Positions 1-12,816 of a stretch of DNA of 64,000 nucleotides are shown here, piece by piece. The first letter of the stretch is position 1; every line of letters begins with the position of its first letter. The position numbers and the translations under genes are program-made. The notes beneath the pieces were generated by a model that worked only from the letters and a program-made list of their open reading frames with translations, did not search any database and was not told the origin of the DNA. The stretch comes from Luscinia megarhynchos (taxonomy: Eukaryota > Chordata > Aves > Passeriformes > Turdidae), in the NCBI GenBank assembly GCA_034336665.1, contig CM067569.1, positions 25,868,224 through 25,932,223 of the forward strand. Direction: 5' to 3'.

Positions 1-1117
1 CTAATGTTTTCTGAGTTTTCCTTGCTTTTATTTGAGTTTTATTTGCTTGGATTTCATAATTTTTGTTGCAGTAGCTTGTAACTAGTTCTGATAAACTCAC
101 TTTGCTCTTGTCTGCTGCCATGTTTTCCAAGTCAGCCCTGCCTCATAGGCCTGGTATATTTATATATATTTTATTGTTATTCTCATCTTGCCATTTCTCT
201 GTTTCTCTTTCGTTTTCCTCCCCTGAAAATAAACCATACATTTCTCATGCTGAACATTTTTCACATTGAATAATAAACTCACAAAACCCCATGTTGGGAC
301 AAAAGTCAACTTGTTTTCCATCATTATTTAAAAAAAAATTAAATAATAATAATAAAAATATATAATGAAAATTATTAAAGTTTGGAAGTAAAGGGACTCC
401 TGGGGTTTCATTTTTCTGTGTTGTTAATTATTTGTAGCAGCTCATAGGTAAAAACCATTTTACTTGTTTAGTTAGTGTCTTATGGTTTCAGCATTGAAAA
501 ACACCAGCAAGTATCTCCAAGGTGGATTGATTTAAAAAAACCCATATTTTTGTGGTACTTTATTTGACTTTTTTGGATGTTTGCTATAAACTTATAATAA
601 GGTATCTTGAGCTGAATTATAATTTTTTTATTCATAAACGTGTATTGTTTGTCTTCATGTTACCTAAGATATTTATAAACAACTCACATGCCTCAGGAAG
701 ATGAATCCTATTAGAATACATTAAGTAGCATAATTGTAACAAATGATCCATAAGCAAATGCTGCACTGAAAGAGTTTCAGATTTCCAGCTAACAAAAACC
801 AAGCTCTTCATTTATCTGAGATGCACAGATCAAATCTCTCTGAGAGTGTGAAAAGCTTTGTCTGAGTTTTTCCACTTCTGAGAGTTCTTTATGTAGGCAG
901 ACAGATCCTCTTTAGCATAGGGAGCAACCCTACAGCCTTCTGAGGGGTTCTAAAAATTAATCATCAGCTGGTTTCTTAAAAGCATTGTTACATCCTTACT
1001 TTTTGCTGAGAGAAGAGAACTAAAATTGCTCTGTAAAGCACATTCAGTTTGTCAGAATCTTACCAGTCTAAGCCAAACGTTCCTACCTGTGTGCTGTAAC
1101 AATTTGGGCATTTAGTG
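1..1117 (+). other. Unrecognised intronic DNA upstream of the first LTR
   Basis: AT-rich sequence with short A and T runs, including an AT-only patch near 329-365. I see no coding exon, RNA gene or named repeat. It is taken as NRG3 intron because the only exon in the window lies on the + strand downstream. Confidence 0.5.
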
Positions 1118-1512
1118 TGTTAAGAAACTAGAATTCTAATAGGTTGGGGAGTGGTGGTCCAAGTGTGTGTCTTAGCTTGTTGGGAAGATTCTGTATAAGA
1201 GTATGTCTTGAGGGGAGCTAGGGCCTTTGCCATTGCTTTTGTATTTTGCTTTTACTCACTGCCATCATCAACACCAAAGAAGAAGATGGGAGCTGCAGCA
1301 GCATCAGCTTCCCAGGACCTTAACAAGAACAGCTTCTGCTTCTACTTGAAACTCTATACCAAAACTTAGCATAAACTTTAATGTCTGTAACTTTGCTTTT
1401 GAAACTAATGCACTTTGCAATAAACAGCTTTATAACAGCTCTTAGCTGCTTTGCTCCTTAAAAAAAGCCTGACCAAGTTGGTGCCTAATAGCAGCAGAAA
1501 CCTAACCTCACA
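1118..1512 (+). mobile_element. Endogenous retrovirus LTR (class II-like)
   Basis: The element appears to begin TGTTAAGAAAC and ends in CA at 1511-1512, just before a primer-binding site, which marks the 3' edge of a 5' LTR. Inside are a TATA-like TATAAG at 1194-1199 and a polyadenylation signal AATAAA at 1419-1424, in the order expected for U3-R-U5 on the + strand. The left edge is an estimate, because without a 3' LTR no target duplication can be checked. No partner LTR was found in the window, so the provirus is truncated. The family is inferred from the primer site, which resembles a lysine-tRNA type used by betaretrovirus-like elements. Confidence 0.75.
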
Positions 1513-1514
1513 AT

Positions 1515-1532
1515 TGGTGCCCCATGTGAGGA
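1515..1532 (+). other. Retroviral primer-binding site remnant
   Basis: TGGTGCCCCATGTGAGGA begins two bases after the LTR's terminal CA. TGG matches the CCA end of a tRNA. The site resembles the lysine-tRNA type but differs at about four positions. Two of these are CG to TG changes, as expected from decay of methylated CpG in an old insertion. The tRNA assignment is an inference. Confidence 0.65.
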
Positions 1533-1830
1533 ATGATCTCACAAGCTTCAGAGTATGAGACTGCACTCTAATCTCTCCCTAAAAATTCAGGGAGACTCCT
1601 GGCCCGCTGACTCCAACAGACATCCACTTGTGCTTTTCCAGGGTCTTGAGGAGGTCTCTGAATCCAGGCACCATCCTGCTCATCCCTCCTGCTCAGCTCC
1701 ACAGGCCTGTGTCTGCCTCAGGCACAGTCTGCTCAAAAAGCACAGTGCAATCTCAGGTGCCTGTCTCAGTTTTATCACTGCTCCAGGATCTGGAGTGTAG
1801 CGCGAAGAAAATGTTCTCTGCTGTAAACTT
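1533..1830 (+). mobile_element. Untranslated leader remnant of the endogenous retrovirus
   Basis: The DNA after the primer-binding site is richer in C and G than its surroundings and continues the proviral orientation. I see no recognisable gag, pol or env coding sequence. Two short overlapping open frames at 1555-1800 and 1628-1867 show no known motif and are not claimed as genes. The right edge is a guess, placed where the composition returns to AT-rich background. Confidence 0.45.
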
Positions 1831-3229
1831 TGCCATAAAAATGTTTCTTTTGTTTGTCTGGCTCTGAGGTAGCTCTGCTGACATGATTATTTCTATCAGT
1901 CTGTTATGATTCTGCAGTAAGCTTATTTACCATCTGCTTTCAAGATGTGTGTTGCTGGCTAAAACATGATGTTTCCAGCTGTCATATGCCTGATAGTGTA
2001 AGGTAGAGAAAATAGCTACAAAAAATTAGGGGGGGAAAAATTAAAAGATTGGTAAATCTTCTGTAGAATATTGTTCAGAATTCAGACTTGCAGTTACTAA
2101 AATGTGAAATGCTTGAGTACAGATGGGCTATGATCCTTTGCATCTTAGTGTCTTCTGCCAGAAGATGAGTTTGGGGGAATATTTCCTGTGTTTCTTCAGG
2201 ACGTATTTCTCTGTGTTTCCTCATTCTTCCACCCAAAACATAACAGATTTATATATTAAAAAAAAACCAGAAAAAAACCAAAACCTAAGCAAAAGCAAAC
2301 AAATAAGACATGCAGAGAAACCCCAACCCATTGTTTTGAGATTTAATATATTTCATCTATTTTGATTTCTTTCTTTGAAAATTAAGTTTTATCTTTATCA
2401 GTAATTTATAAAGGCTATTCATTTTTGTTGTGAAATTTAGAAGTATTTACAGTACATGGTCATAGGAAATTCACTGGAAAAACATTATTTTGTGTTGCAG
2501 CTTCCCTGTCCACCCCATCATCCCAAAATCTGCCTGTAGCTTCTTATCTGGATAGACTGTAGGATCTGGATGTAGACTCTACATATGATCACACAGAAAA
2601 CAACAATATCTAATAGGAGATGATAGATTCTGTTGTATTTTATGTAGAGAATTGAAATAAATATCCACAGAAGGTACAGAATACAGGAGTGTGATGAGAG
2701 AATGGCCAGATGTTGCTTACAAAAAATTAAGAACAAATCTGTAGTTTTTTTCCTAAGTACTTCAGCTTTGTAGTAATGGCCCTAAAAGTCTATATTTAGA
2801 ATGGCTGGGAAGTAGTAGAGCAAAATAAAATTCTTAAATACATGGCAAACATTTCACAATTCCAAACAATTTTGCAGCTGGAGCTTTATCAAGCTGTTGA
2901 TGTTCTATTCTACATTAGATGTAGCAGGTTTTTGGTTTGCTAAGTTTCATTTAATAGCACAAAAGGATGTTACACCTTTACTGTAATACTGCAGTTTTAT
3001 GTCCAGCACAGCATCAGGGTGACCAGCAGGTCAGTCTGGAGGTCCATTTAAACCCTTATTCTGTGTGCAGTGATGGCTGGGAAAAGTGGCTGAAGTATCT
3101 ATTCTACCTTTCCAACTCTTCTTTACATGGGGTGCTGCAGGGCTGGATGTAGCTTCTGTGTACTTATTAATCTTTAACAACCTCCTTCTTCTCAAATGTG
3201 CTCAGTCTTCCTTAAATCCAGATATGACC
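1831..3229. other. Unrecognised intronic DNA
   Basis: AT-rich sequence with an A/C-rich stretch near 2259-2306. I see no exon, RNA gene or named repeat. Confidence 0.45.
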
Positions 3230-3700
3230 TTTGCCTCTCTAAACATCCATTAGCAAGGAGGTTCACAGATCAACTGTTTGCTGGATGATGAGTCACATCA
3301 TCTGGTTTTGAAGCTGTTTCCTGTTAGCTTTAGCTGATGCCTCCTGCTCCTTATTTTGGAAGACAGAGTGAAGAATCAATTTTTATCACCTTGACCTTGA
3401 GGACTGTGTTTTTATAGGCGTTTGTTATTTCTCCCCTGAGCTATGTCTTTCTGGAAAGAGACTGAAGTGATTTTGTTTGTTTTTTTGTTTTTTTGTTCTT
3501 TTTTTCTTCGTGTAGAGATTTTTTTGTGTAGAAGTTCTTTTAACTTTGTCCATTTTAAGTTTCTCTTCTACAAATAATTTCTAGTTCTCTACTGTATCCT
3601 GTTTTGAGATGGGGGACCAAGATGACACACAGTGTTCATGTGGACAGACCATGGATTTAGACAACAGCAAAATGAGTTTTGTGTTTTCTTGAAAGTTCCT
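3230..3700 (-). mobile_element. Very old CR1-type LINE remnant
   Basis: The section around 3604-3700 (GAGATGGGGGACCAAGATG, then ACACAGTGTTCATGTGG and ACCATGGATTTA) matches, from memory, the untranslated part of ancient reptile and bird CR1 elements read on the antisense strand. The preceding part, with TTATTTCTCCCCTGAG and TCTTTCTGGAAAGAGACTG, lies in the right order. Divergence is high, and the copy is interrupted by T-rich repeats at about 3471-3530. It is 5'-truncated and has no coding capacity. Edges are approximate. Confidence 0.65.
3471..3505. repeat. T-rich simple repeat inside the old LINE
   Basis: Runs of T broken by single G bases, in a pattern like (GTTTTTTT)n. It separates two parts of the old CR1 homology and probably expanded by slippage after insertion. 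Confidence 0.6.
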
Positions 3701-4125
3701 AACTTCTAGTTGACATTTGTGAAAAACTGATATATTTTAAAAATTTTTCCATTTGTATTTCTTTCTCTTCATCTGTATTTATTTTATCTATTGTTTATTG
3801 GCCACACAGTACCCTGTATTGCCTCTTTTTTTTCCCTATCACTAGGAGAAGCTTGGCATCTCATGAGATCTTCTTGCTAATGCTGTGGTGAAAGTGTATG
3901 GGAGTAAAATGTGACTATTTCATTTGTTGTTTAAATTGTTATGGGGGAACAGGTGGCCAAATTTAACTAACTTGATGAATGTAGAATTCAGAAACTGCCT
4001 CTAGTACTTAAGATCTGATTTTTATTTGAGTATATTAATGTATAGGACCCATTTAGAAATAAAGGCCCTGGAATGGTTTTCATCAGCTGAGGGAAGTCTG
4101 CAGGAGTGTATTTTCTTCTTGGTGG

Positions 4126-4257
4126 CATGAAAGTGTTTAAGGCCAGGTGGGATGGAGCCCTGAGCAGCCTGGTGTGGTGAAAGGTGTCCCTGTCCTGGCA
4201 GGGGGTGGAACAAGAGGATCTTGAGGGTCCCTTCCAACCCAGGCAATTACAGGATTT
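4126..4257 (+). mobile_element. CR1 LINE 3' untranslated end
   Basis: The segment reads AGTGTTTAAGGCCAGGTGGG, GGTGTCCCTGTCCTGGCAGG and GAGGGTCCCTTCCAACCCAG, all in the order of the CR1 3' end on the sense strand. The terminal 8-bp microsatellite typical of CR1 is worn down to a few bases. It is strongly 5'-truncated, as most CR1 copies are, and contains no coding part. Confidence 0.9.
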
Positions 4258-7200
4258 ATATAACCATGGAGTTATCCTCAAGCTCACCCCATCTCTACAC
4301 TTCATCAGTATATGTTGTCTCCACCAGGACACACACATTTTTCAGTTCTTGTGATTACAGCTGCTGTGAGTGTACCCAAATTATCTTGCTACATCTGCTC
4401 ATGTGTTCTTAACTGTAGCTACAAAAAATGACCAGATAGAAACTCCCTAATGTTCGTGCTCTTTGTACCAGCCAAGGGAAATCAGCTCCTGATTTAGCTG
4501 GCTTTGAGGTGCAAATGTTGATTTGGCTTGCCTGGGAAGAGCAAATCAAGTTTACTGTTCCTGACCTCTCAGTAATCTCATTTGTGTTTTGAGGGTCTTA
4601 CTGAAAACTAAAATTACTACTTTGTTTTTTTTTCTCCCATCCCCTCAGATACTTAATTAAATATCAGAACATCCTTCTAATTTCTTTTCACACCAAACCT
4701 TTGTTCTTGTTACATTCAGTTTCTTTATTTGGTCTCTCTGGATTCACAGGTCAGAAGATATATAAAAGAAAGTAAGTTAGAGCATGTTTCAAGAAATACA
4801 ATCCATGTAACTGAAATGGATGAGACTCTTATTTTCTCCCTTAGTGAACAAGAAGTAATGGCTGCATATTTGTTGTTCACTTCCACAGAACATCAGTTAG
4901 AATATAAATGACAAATGGCCAGTTTCTGCTATGTACCAAAAATGAATAACTAGACCACCTTGCATTTTTTGCACTGAACTTCAGAAGACACTGGCTTGAT
5001 TGTGCTATTTGAAATTCTAATTTTAAGAACAGTCTTAAAGTGGTAAAACTGAGCTCGAAATTGCAGAAAGATGACACTAAAATAAAGTCTTGTAGTATTT
5101 CTGGCTCCAAATTGCCTCTAAGTGCTCTGTAAGCTTGTAAATATTGCACAAACATGGCCTGAGGCTGAAATTGGAGCAGGTGGTTTGTTTGGCCTCATTT
5201 TTAAATCACCAATTCAACATTGGTCACCTGCAGAATAACCAAAATGGGCAGGTCTCACCCACCCAAGCAAATGGGCTAACACACATTTTTCAGAAAGCAT
5301 GCAACTTTAATTCCAAGTTTTCACTGAAAGGAAAATGCAGGTTTTTTGTATTGGTTTAAAAAGTGTACCTTTTTTCCATTTTGTATCAGCATTGTCCTGC
5401 AATTCAGTCTGGGACTGTCCTTTTGGTTTTGATTTGTTTGGTTTGTTTTTGTTTGTTGGGGTTTTTTTTCCCTATTAAACCAAAGAGTATATTTTCCTCT
5501 TTCTATTAAAATAGTTTAGTACTATGACTTTTTTTTTTTTTGAATAGAGGATTAAGGGAATGATAAAATAAACTCATTAAAAATACTGTTCTGGTTCTCC
5601 TTCTAACAGAAACAAGGATGCCAGAAATAGACCAGATATGAAATATGTAATTACAGCAATCTATATTTTAAAATTTGTGGGAGATTTTTTTTTTTTTTGT
5701 GGCTCTAGTCATGCTCTTTGCATGCAATCCATACAGCCTTGCCCCGAAGTATCCATGTGGATCTTAATGCCCATGGAAAGCTGGTTGGTAAGATTGGCAC
5801 CCTGATTTGCATGTGAAAACCCAGTGATTACTGTCAGAATGCTGCAATCAGAGATGCAAGCTGGAAGTTCCACCATGTCCTATATAATTTCAACTTAGAA
5901 AATTAAGGTGCTGTGTATATGCACTTTTCATGCAAAAATTATAGATAGGTGTTGAAACTATTCGTTAAAATTGTTAGACAAAAAATTACTGAACAGGCCT
6001 ACAGGTTCTGAGGAAGAAATCTGCTTGATGAACTCATTTTAGGATTATTTCAGGTTTTAATGATAAATAAGTTTTATTAAGTGTGTGGTATGATGCTGAA
6101 TGGCCCTGTGTAGATTGCAGTAGATGAAGGGGTGGGTTCCAGCAATGTAGAATAAATCTGAGGCTTACAGTGACAGGTGAGTTAGAACAGCACTATTCTG
6201 GTAATATTATATATAGCCTCTTTTGCATTGCTTATTTTACTCATCTGTGAAATTTCCATTTGATAAATGCTGTCTGCATTATAGATGTTTTTCCAGGAAA
6301 AAGAAAAAAACAACTTGTAGAAGACTTCAATTGCTTATAAATTCATACTAGTGTTTTCCAATCTCAGTGGTTCTTCCTCCCACCTGCACCCACACTGAAT
6401 CAGCCTTTAATCTGATTTCTTTTCTGCTATGTTAGAAACAAAAATGCTTTCACTGATGCCCTGTGTTTATGTATTAGAAGCATTTCTTTAATTTCAGATC
6501 TCTTTCCATGCAAACATTTCTTAGAGGTCAGCTGGGCTGTTTGTGTCAGTGTGTGTGCACAGGCTTTCTTAAATCTGAGGTGAAATCCATGTGTGTGTGT
6601 GTATACATAGATATATGTGTGTCTATACATCTATTCTAGATCTCATTTTGCTGGTAGGCCAAGTAAACTTGTGCAAGTCAGACGTTCTTTTAACTTGTAA
6701 CTTCTTCATTACAACGAGGAAATGTTGAGCCCAGGGTTACCCCTTGCTATAATTACTTTGTTAACAGTTGAGATCAGACCTCAGTGCTTCACTGCAGCAT
6801 TTTCAATTATCATTACTCCTGTTTTCAGTTACAGAGTTTGCACCTGGATTGGATTTAATTGCTTTTGATCAGCTCTCTGACACTCAAAAAGTAGTCTAAA
6901 AACACAGAAAGAAGTGCTCAGATGGAAAGACTGCTGAATACTTATTTCTTAAATGTTTGTGATTTTTTTTGGGACATCATTTTTAATGCATTCCCACAGC
7001 ATTGCTTTTTACTTCAGGGCATGTTACAGTATGTATTTATAATGAGGCTGACTGTGTTCTTTCTTGCTCTGGTGCACATGACTCCAATGAAGTCAATGGG
7101 CTTATGTGAGACTTGCTAAAGTAATATTCAGACTATTAATCTTTACATTAGTCTCACATGGAAGAGCAGCTAATATTTAAGACTGAATTTAAGGTTGTTG

Positions 7201-10200
7201 CTGTAGGTTCCAAAGTTATTTTATTCTCTCGTTTCATATTTTTCTCATTTTCCCCTCTTATTTTATTCCTTTGGAAAATTATTGTTTCTGAATATTGATG
7301 ACAATCAGGAGTAGAATTTATTTTTTTTCCTGGATGTATTAATATACAACATGAATTGTTATTCATGCTGTGTACTAAGTCAAAACTCTGAAGAATTTTT
7401 CAAAGGGATTATGTGGAGTTAGATTGGAAGGGTAAGGAGAATATTTCAAGACAATCTTCCTGCAGGGTAAGAGGCTCAGTGAGAGATTAGATATACATTA
7501 TTTGTGTTGTTGCTTGCTCTGGGAGGAAAGTAAAAGAATCTTAATGCAGAGTTCAAAAAAGGAAAGCTAACCAAAAAGTGAGTAAACACAAGTTGTTTTT
7601 CAAAAGGTGTCCCTCTTAGATGTCTCTCTATGCAGAATATCAGTCTGACTGGATATAAGAGAATTTAGCATCATCTCCAGTTAAGGATTAACTAAATAAT
7701 CACTTAGTTAATGATGCTTGTCTATTTTGCATGGATTAGAGACACTGTTGCTGATGGCACACTGTAGGTAATAATGTATGGTGAATTTCTTTTAGCCAAA
7801 GCTACATGATCAAACTGCAGAGATGCCTGAGTCATCAGAGAACCCTCTGGGACACTGGACTTTTGGAAAAGGAGACAGTAAAGGAGGGAGATGGTTCAAT
7901 ATTAAATCATGTTTGCTATTGACTTATGTTGTGGGGAAGAAGGGAAAAGGAGGAAATGAAAGCAATATTGCTTTAAAAAACCCAAAAAGTCAGAACAAGA
8001 GAAGAGGTCGTTCTGAGGAGGTCAGTAACCAGAAACCATTAACAAAAACAAAAATTTAATACTCAAACTTTGTTACCAGTAAATTGATAGAGTTCTATCT
8101 TTGGAATTGGAAAGAGCCTTACCTGGTGCTGTTATGGATCCCTTCTTATGTACAACTCCTGTTTGCAAATGTTCTGATTTTGAATAATCATTTAGCAACA
8201 TGCATGTAATTTCATTCATTAGTATGAAGCATTAAGAGTATTTTTTTTTTTTAATTCTGGCTATCTTTTAGAGATTTTTTTAGAGAAGTCCCAGTTTGAC
8301 CTGCCAGCTGTATCATGCAGTGTTCAGGAAGGAAAATATTGCAATCCTGCTGTCTTTATGATTGGCTGCTTTACAGATTGTGCAGAATTTGGAAGAATGC
8401 TACACTCATTCCAGAATTATAGGCCAAATGAATAATAACCTATTCTTTTGTGGAAATGGTTTTTGAGTATTTGCATTCAATGGACATTAAGAATGTTTAC
8501 CTTGAGCAGAAGTGTGAAACACCCATCAGTGACTGTTCAGAGCAAGTAACTTGGGAAACTGCCACAGCTTTCTTGTTTAATGAATGAAACTGAAAAGTTC
8601 TGAGAAGTATTGAACTACAAGTAATACTTCTCTAGCTGACCACTGTGCTCTTGTGGACACCTTTGCAGAAAGTGAATGGGAAGAAAACATCATTTAAAGT
8701 TTAAAACCCAAAACAAATCTCCTTGCCACATTTGTCAACTATAAACATATTCCTAAAAGGTCTAGTTAAAAACCTGTTCAAGAACAGAAAGCTGACAAAC
8801 CTGCCCATTTCACATCACTCAAATAGGATAAAGGTAGAAAACTGTGATTCCTTTCCAATGCTGTCTTCACTTCCAGTTTTTGTTCTGGTTCTCAATTAAC
8901 AGTGTCATGTCTTAGTACATCTTAAAGAGAGTTTTCTTAAACTGATTTGCAGGGAAAAAAAAAAGTGTACAATAGATGCCACTTCTGTTATGATGGGCTG
9001 TGGTTAGATTTGCTTGTGCAATGTTTTTAGGGGATGTGCTTTCACTAAGAACAAAACAACAAAACAGAAGTTGTTCAAAAAGTTACTTTTCTTGTATAAA
9101 ATAATTTCTGTAGAGGGGAAATGCAAATCCACAGTCAGATATGTAGTTAATTATTTTCCCCTTTATGCTTTAAGGAACTATTTATTTTAATTCCTGACTG
9201 GTTATTCAGGAATGTTGTCAGTCCTGCATTACAAATCCTCTTTCCCTTCTCTGATTAAGTCTTGTAATTTCTTTTTTTTTTTAAATCCCAAAATATTTGT
9301 CACGTCTCTTTCAGCAAATATAGTAAACAGTAAAGTTTTAGCCTTCAACAAAATGCTTTCCATTCATGGAAACCCTTATGGGAAGCTTAAATTAGCTACC
9401 CTTACATTACACACTGTTGAAATGCTCTGAGCCACCATTGCATAATATGTTTTCCAGTATCTCTGGAAAACTCAGTTATTATTATCACTTTAATATGAAA
9501 AAAAAAGTCAATGCCTGTGAGCTCAGAATGAGTAATAGCTAAATTTTATGGTTTATTTTAGAGTAGCACAGGTTCCAGATGGAATAGCCCTTTTTATCTC
9601 TGCAGATTTTTTTTTCTTGAGTATAAACCATTTTATTCTCCATCATTTTTACATTATAACTTTTCTGTGATATTTTCATTAAAATGAAGCAGTTGGCAAA
9701 TGGACTTTTCGTCAGCTCATTCTTTACCTATTTTTTTTAACAGAGATGACCATAAATCACACTTAATTCAAATGCAGTGCAGCTCCCAGTTTCATCCTCT
9801 CTTTCCTGTGTTTCCAGTTAGCAGGGTTTTACTTCATTACTGTGATGAAACTGGAACAGTGCATCATTGCATTTCCCCAAAGAAGTAGGTGTGTGCCATC
9901 AGCTTTGCAGCATTCAGCTGAAGTGTTGGGGCATGAAAGAGAGGAGGAAAGATGGAAAAGGAAAAGCCAGTGATGACTTGCTTTTTTTTGATGGTTTTGT
10001 CTTAAGTTCTCACCAGCAGTCTCTTGCCTTTTGGTCTCAGAAATAATTGGTCATGCATCAGTTATATAGGCTTCTGAGATGGGAAGGGAAAAGGAAAATA
10101 AGATGATTCTGAGACCTTTAAATAACCTACTCAAAATAACTTTTTCCCTGAATAATGTTTCCTTATTTTGTTCTGACCTATATAGGTTAGAAGCAAGAGG

Positions 10201-11985
10201 CACATCCTAATGGAAAAAGAAGCATTCTTATTTTTCTAAATGATATGAAAGTATGAGATTTTACAGGCTGTCTATTTGGAACTGCTTGGAAGGTTTGGGT
10301 GAGTGAAAACCTTTCACTGAGCACAGGTCCCACTCTGGGGGTGCTCTGGGGTTAGATTGCACTGCCTCAGGAGGAGCATAACTTGTTCATGCTGCAGCAC
10401 AGCTATGGCTGACTTTGACTAACAAATATTGTAAAACTGGGCTGGATATTTATATTTTGTACTGTTAATTGAAGAGAAAAGCTACAGTAGGCTACATAAG
10501 AAATAATAGACTTGTATTATATTATGGATTCAGAATATTTCAGGTCATAATCTTCACTTGGTCTGTATTATCTTTTTTCCCCTCATTTTGCAGCCTGGTA
10601 AGAGATAAGAGCTTTTCCACCCACCCTGATGCAGTTCTTGCTGCATTTTGTTTTCAGCTGTGAAATCATATAAGGCTGCTGAGAAAGTGGACTTGATAAA
10701 TTTACAGCACTTTATCAATGACCTTTTGGATAGGGCCAAAATGTGTGATTTGTGCTCAGAATTGTAATCATTTTAGAAAATTGATTTAAAGAATTCCTGT
10801 GAGATGGCTGCCCATCAATTTTTTTTCCTTTTTTATAATTTTCCTTTCTTTTTGATCTGTGTACCATAACTTCTGATGGATTCTTTTCCAAAATTTTAGG
10901 AGTGCTGCTTTGCAATTACCTTTGAATCCTAAGTTCTGAATATTTTTCTGAAATACTGCATCTTCTGAAATATATGTGTCTTTACCCACTTCTCTCGGGG
11001 AGTTTTTTTGATTTTTGGTTCACTGAGACTTTAAAAATGGATTCAGACACTGAGAGTTTGATGCCCAGTCTCTTACTGTACTACCTTCATGTACAAGCAA
11101 TTTTTGAATGGTTTGTAATCTGGTTTTGTTTATTTGCTATTTCCATGCTTAATTCTGAATCATGTCATGTTTGTAACTGAAAATAATTTTTCTTTTTCTT
11201 TTCACACTGCAAGTGAAATGGTGTGGAAATTAGTGAAACTAATGATTCACAATATCAGTCTGGGAAAAATAATACACTGAGTGTTCATCACATTCTATTT
11301 GATATGATTTGTCTAAGGTTTATTGTCCTCCATTTTATATGTCTTACTATTAATTATATTATGGAGAATCCAGATATGGAATGCACAAAAGTTATAGAAG
11401 AACACTGAAAAAACCTCTTACAAGAAAAGGTCAGGTTAGTTAAATAATAGCACAGATTTTTATTTTTATTTTTAATCATCACAGATGTGAGAGAATGGAA
11501 GTGAATGGTGTTTTTTTTAGTTTTCTGGTGTTTAAGTGTTTCATTTGGAAAAACATGTTCAGGCCACTTTGTCTTGCCCCAGCCTGAACTGCTGTACAAT
11601 GGAAATCAGATTCAATTTCTTCATTTTGAAAGTGAGCAGGTTTCTGAAACATCTGTGGAAGAATTTTGTCACTAAAATATGGTTCAAACAAAGGTCTTGC
11701 TGGAAGTGAAATAGATGAAGCAAGTAATCTCCTCATAAATAATAGGTTCATAGTAAATTTGAATATTGCTGCATTGTTGAATTGCTGGGTTCTGCCTCAG
11801 CATTCTCTCTCTTATTCCATTATAAAGAAGTAGCACTAAAACATGTTACAGTAAGTTACAATACAAAAATATTAGGTAACAGCATATGTAGCAGTAACAT
11901 TTCTGTGTTGGACTTATATGGGTATTTTTCCATTTAATTTTGATAAATAATGTGGTAAAATTGCAATAAGCAACAGTGACAATTG
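4258..11985. other. Unrecognised intronic DNA
   Basis: AT-rich sequence with T-rich runs near 5425-5470, 5531-5541 and 5685-5698, and a short TG/TA stretch at 6591-6630. The open frames here are short and show no family motif. I see no exon or named repeat. Confidence 0.45.
6591..6630. repeat. Short TG/TA dinucleotide stretch
   Basis: Six GT units are followed by a mixed ATAC/ATAG and GTGT section. It is an ordinary degenerate microsatellite. Confidence 0.7.
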
Positions 11986-12003
11986 GTGTGTATATATACA
12001 CAC
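11986..12003. repeat. 18-bp perfect palindrome of alternating purine and pyrimidine
   Basis: GTGTGTATATATACACAC equals its own reverse complement and alternates purine with pyrimidine throughout. It is best read as a microsatellite by-product that could extrude a small cruciform. Confidence 0.8.
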
Positions 12004-12811
12004 ATTTATATCTGTGTGTATGTGCAGACATACACAAACAGAATCATATATTAGAGTACATCAGGAAAGAATGAAACCTTCTGAATGTATGCAGAGAATG
12101 AGATGCTTCCAATTTTGCCTCTTGTGAAACCTGGGATATAAATCTCCACTTTATTCAAGTGCTACAGCTTTCTTGAGTAAGTAGAATTGTGCCTGGGAAA
12201 AAAAAAAAAAAGCTTTTTAATCTTCCTCACAGTTGTTAATCAAAATAGAGAAATTAACACTACTTGTTATAACAGTTCTTGAAATAAGTATGGAATATAT
12301 TTATGAATTTTAAAGGTGCATTAAACTTTCTAAATAATTTAGGATCCTGTGTTATAATTAATTATATAGAAAAACAAAATCTTTTTTCATTTCAGAATCC
12401 TGGTGAAACTTGAAAGCATTTTATTCAGGGAAATAATTTTTCTCTAAAGAGTGGAAAAGTGTTTGCTTTCTTTTTTAAGTAACAAAATGTTATTATGTGT
12501 CTGTGAAAATACCACTTTTACATGCAGATACTCAATCTTAAATAGATAATTTGAGATTTCCACTGTCTTTTGCATGTGGAATCATCACTTGTTTCACTCC
12601 AAGTAGCCTAAGTCCTGAAAAGAAAATGAAGGAGACACGAGAAATAGAACACAGGTAGAAGTGCCAGTGGTTTGGGGTTTGCTGGGGCAGGAGGGTAACT
12701 CTCAGCCAAAGCTGTCTGGTGTCTTGGCACTCATTATTACATTTGTCTTTTGTAATGGCTGCAGTGCCTACCGAAGCCCTGCTTACCAGAAGTGGATGGA
12801 CATCCCTTGCT
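12004..12811. other. Unrecognised intronic DNA
   Basis: AT-rich sequence with a run of A at about 12199-12212. I see nothing else up to the target duplication of the solo LTR. Confidence 0.45.
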
Positions 12812-12816
12812 GATGG
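12812..12816. repeat. Left target-site duplication of the solo LTR
   Basis: GATGG abuts the TG of the LTR and recurs exactly at 13540-13544 after its terminal CA. Confidence 0.8.
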
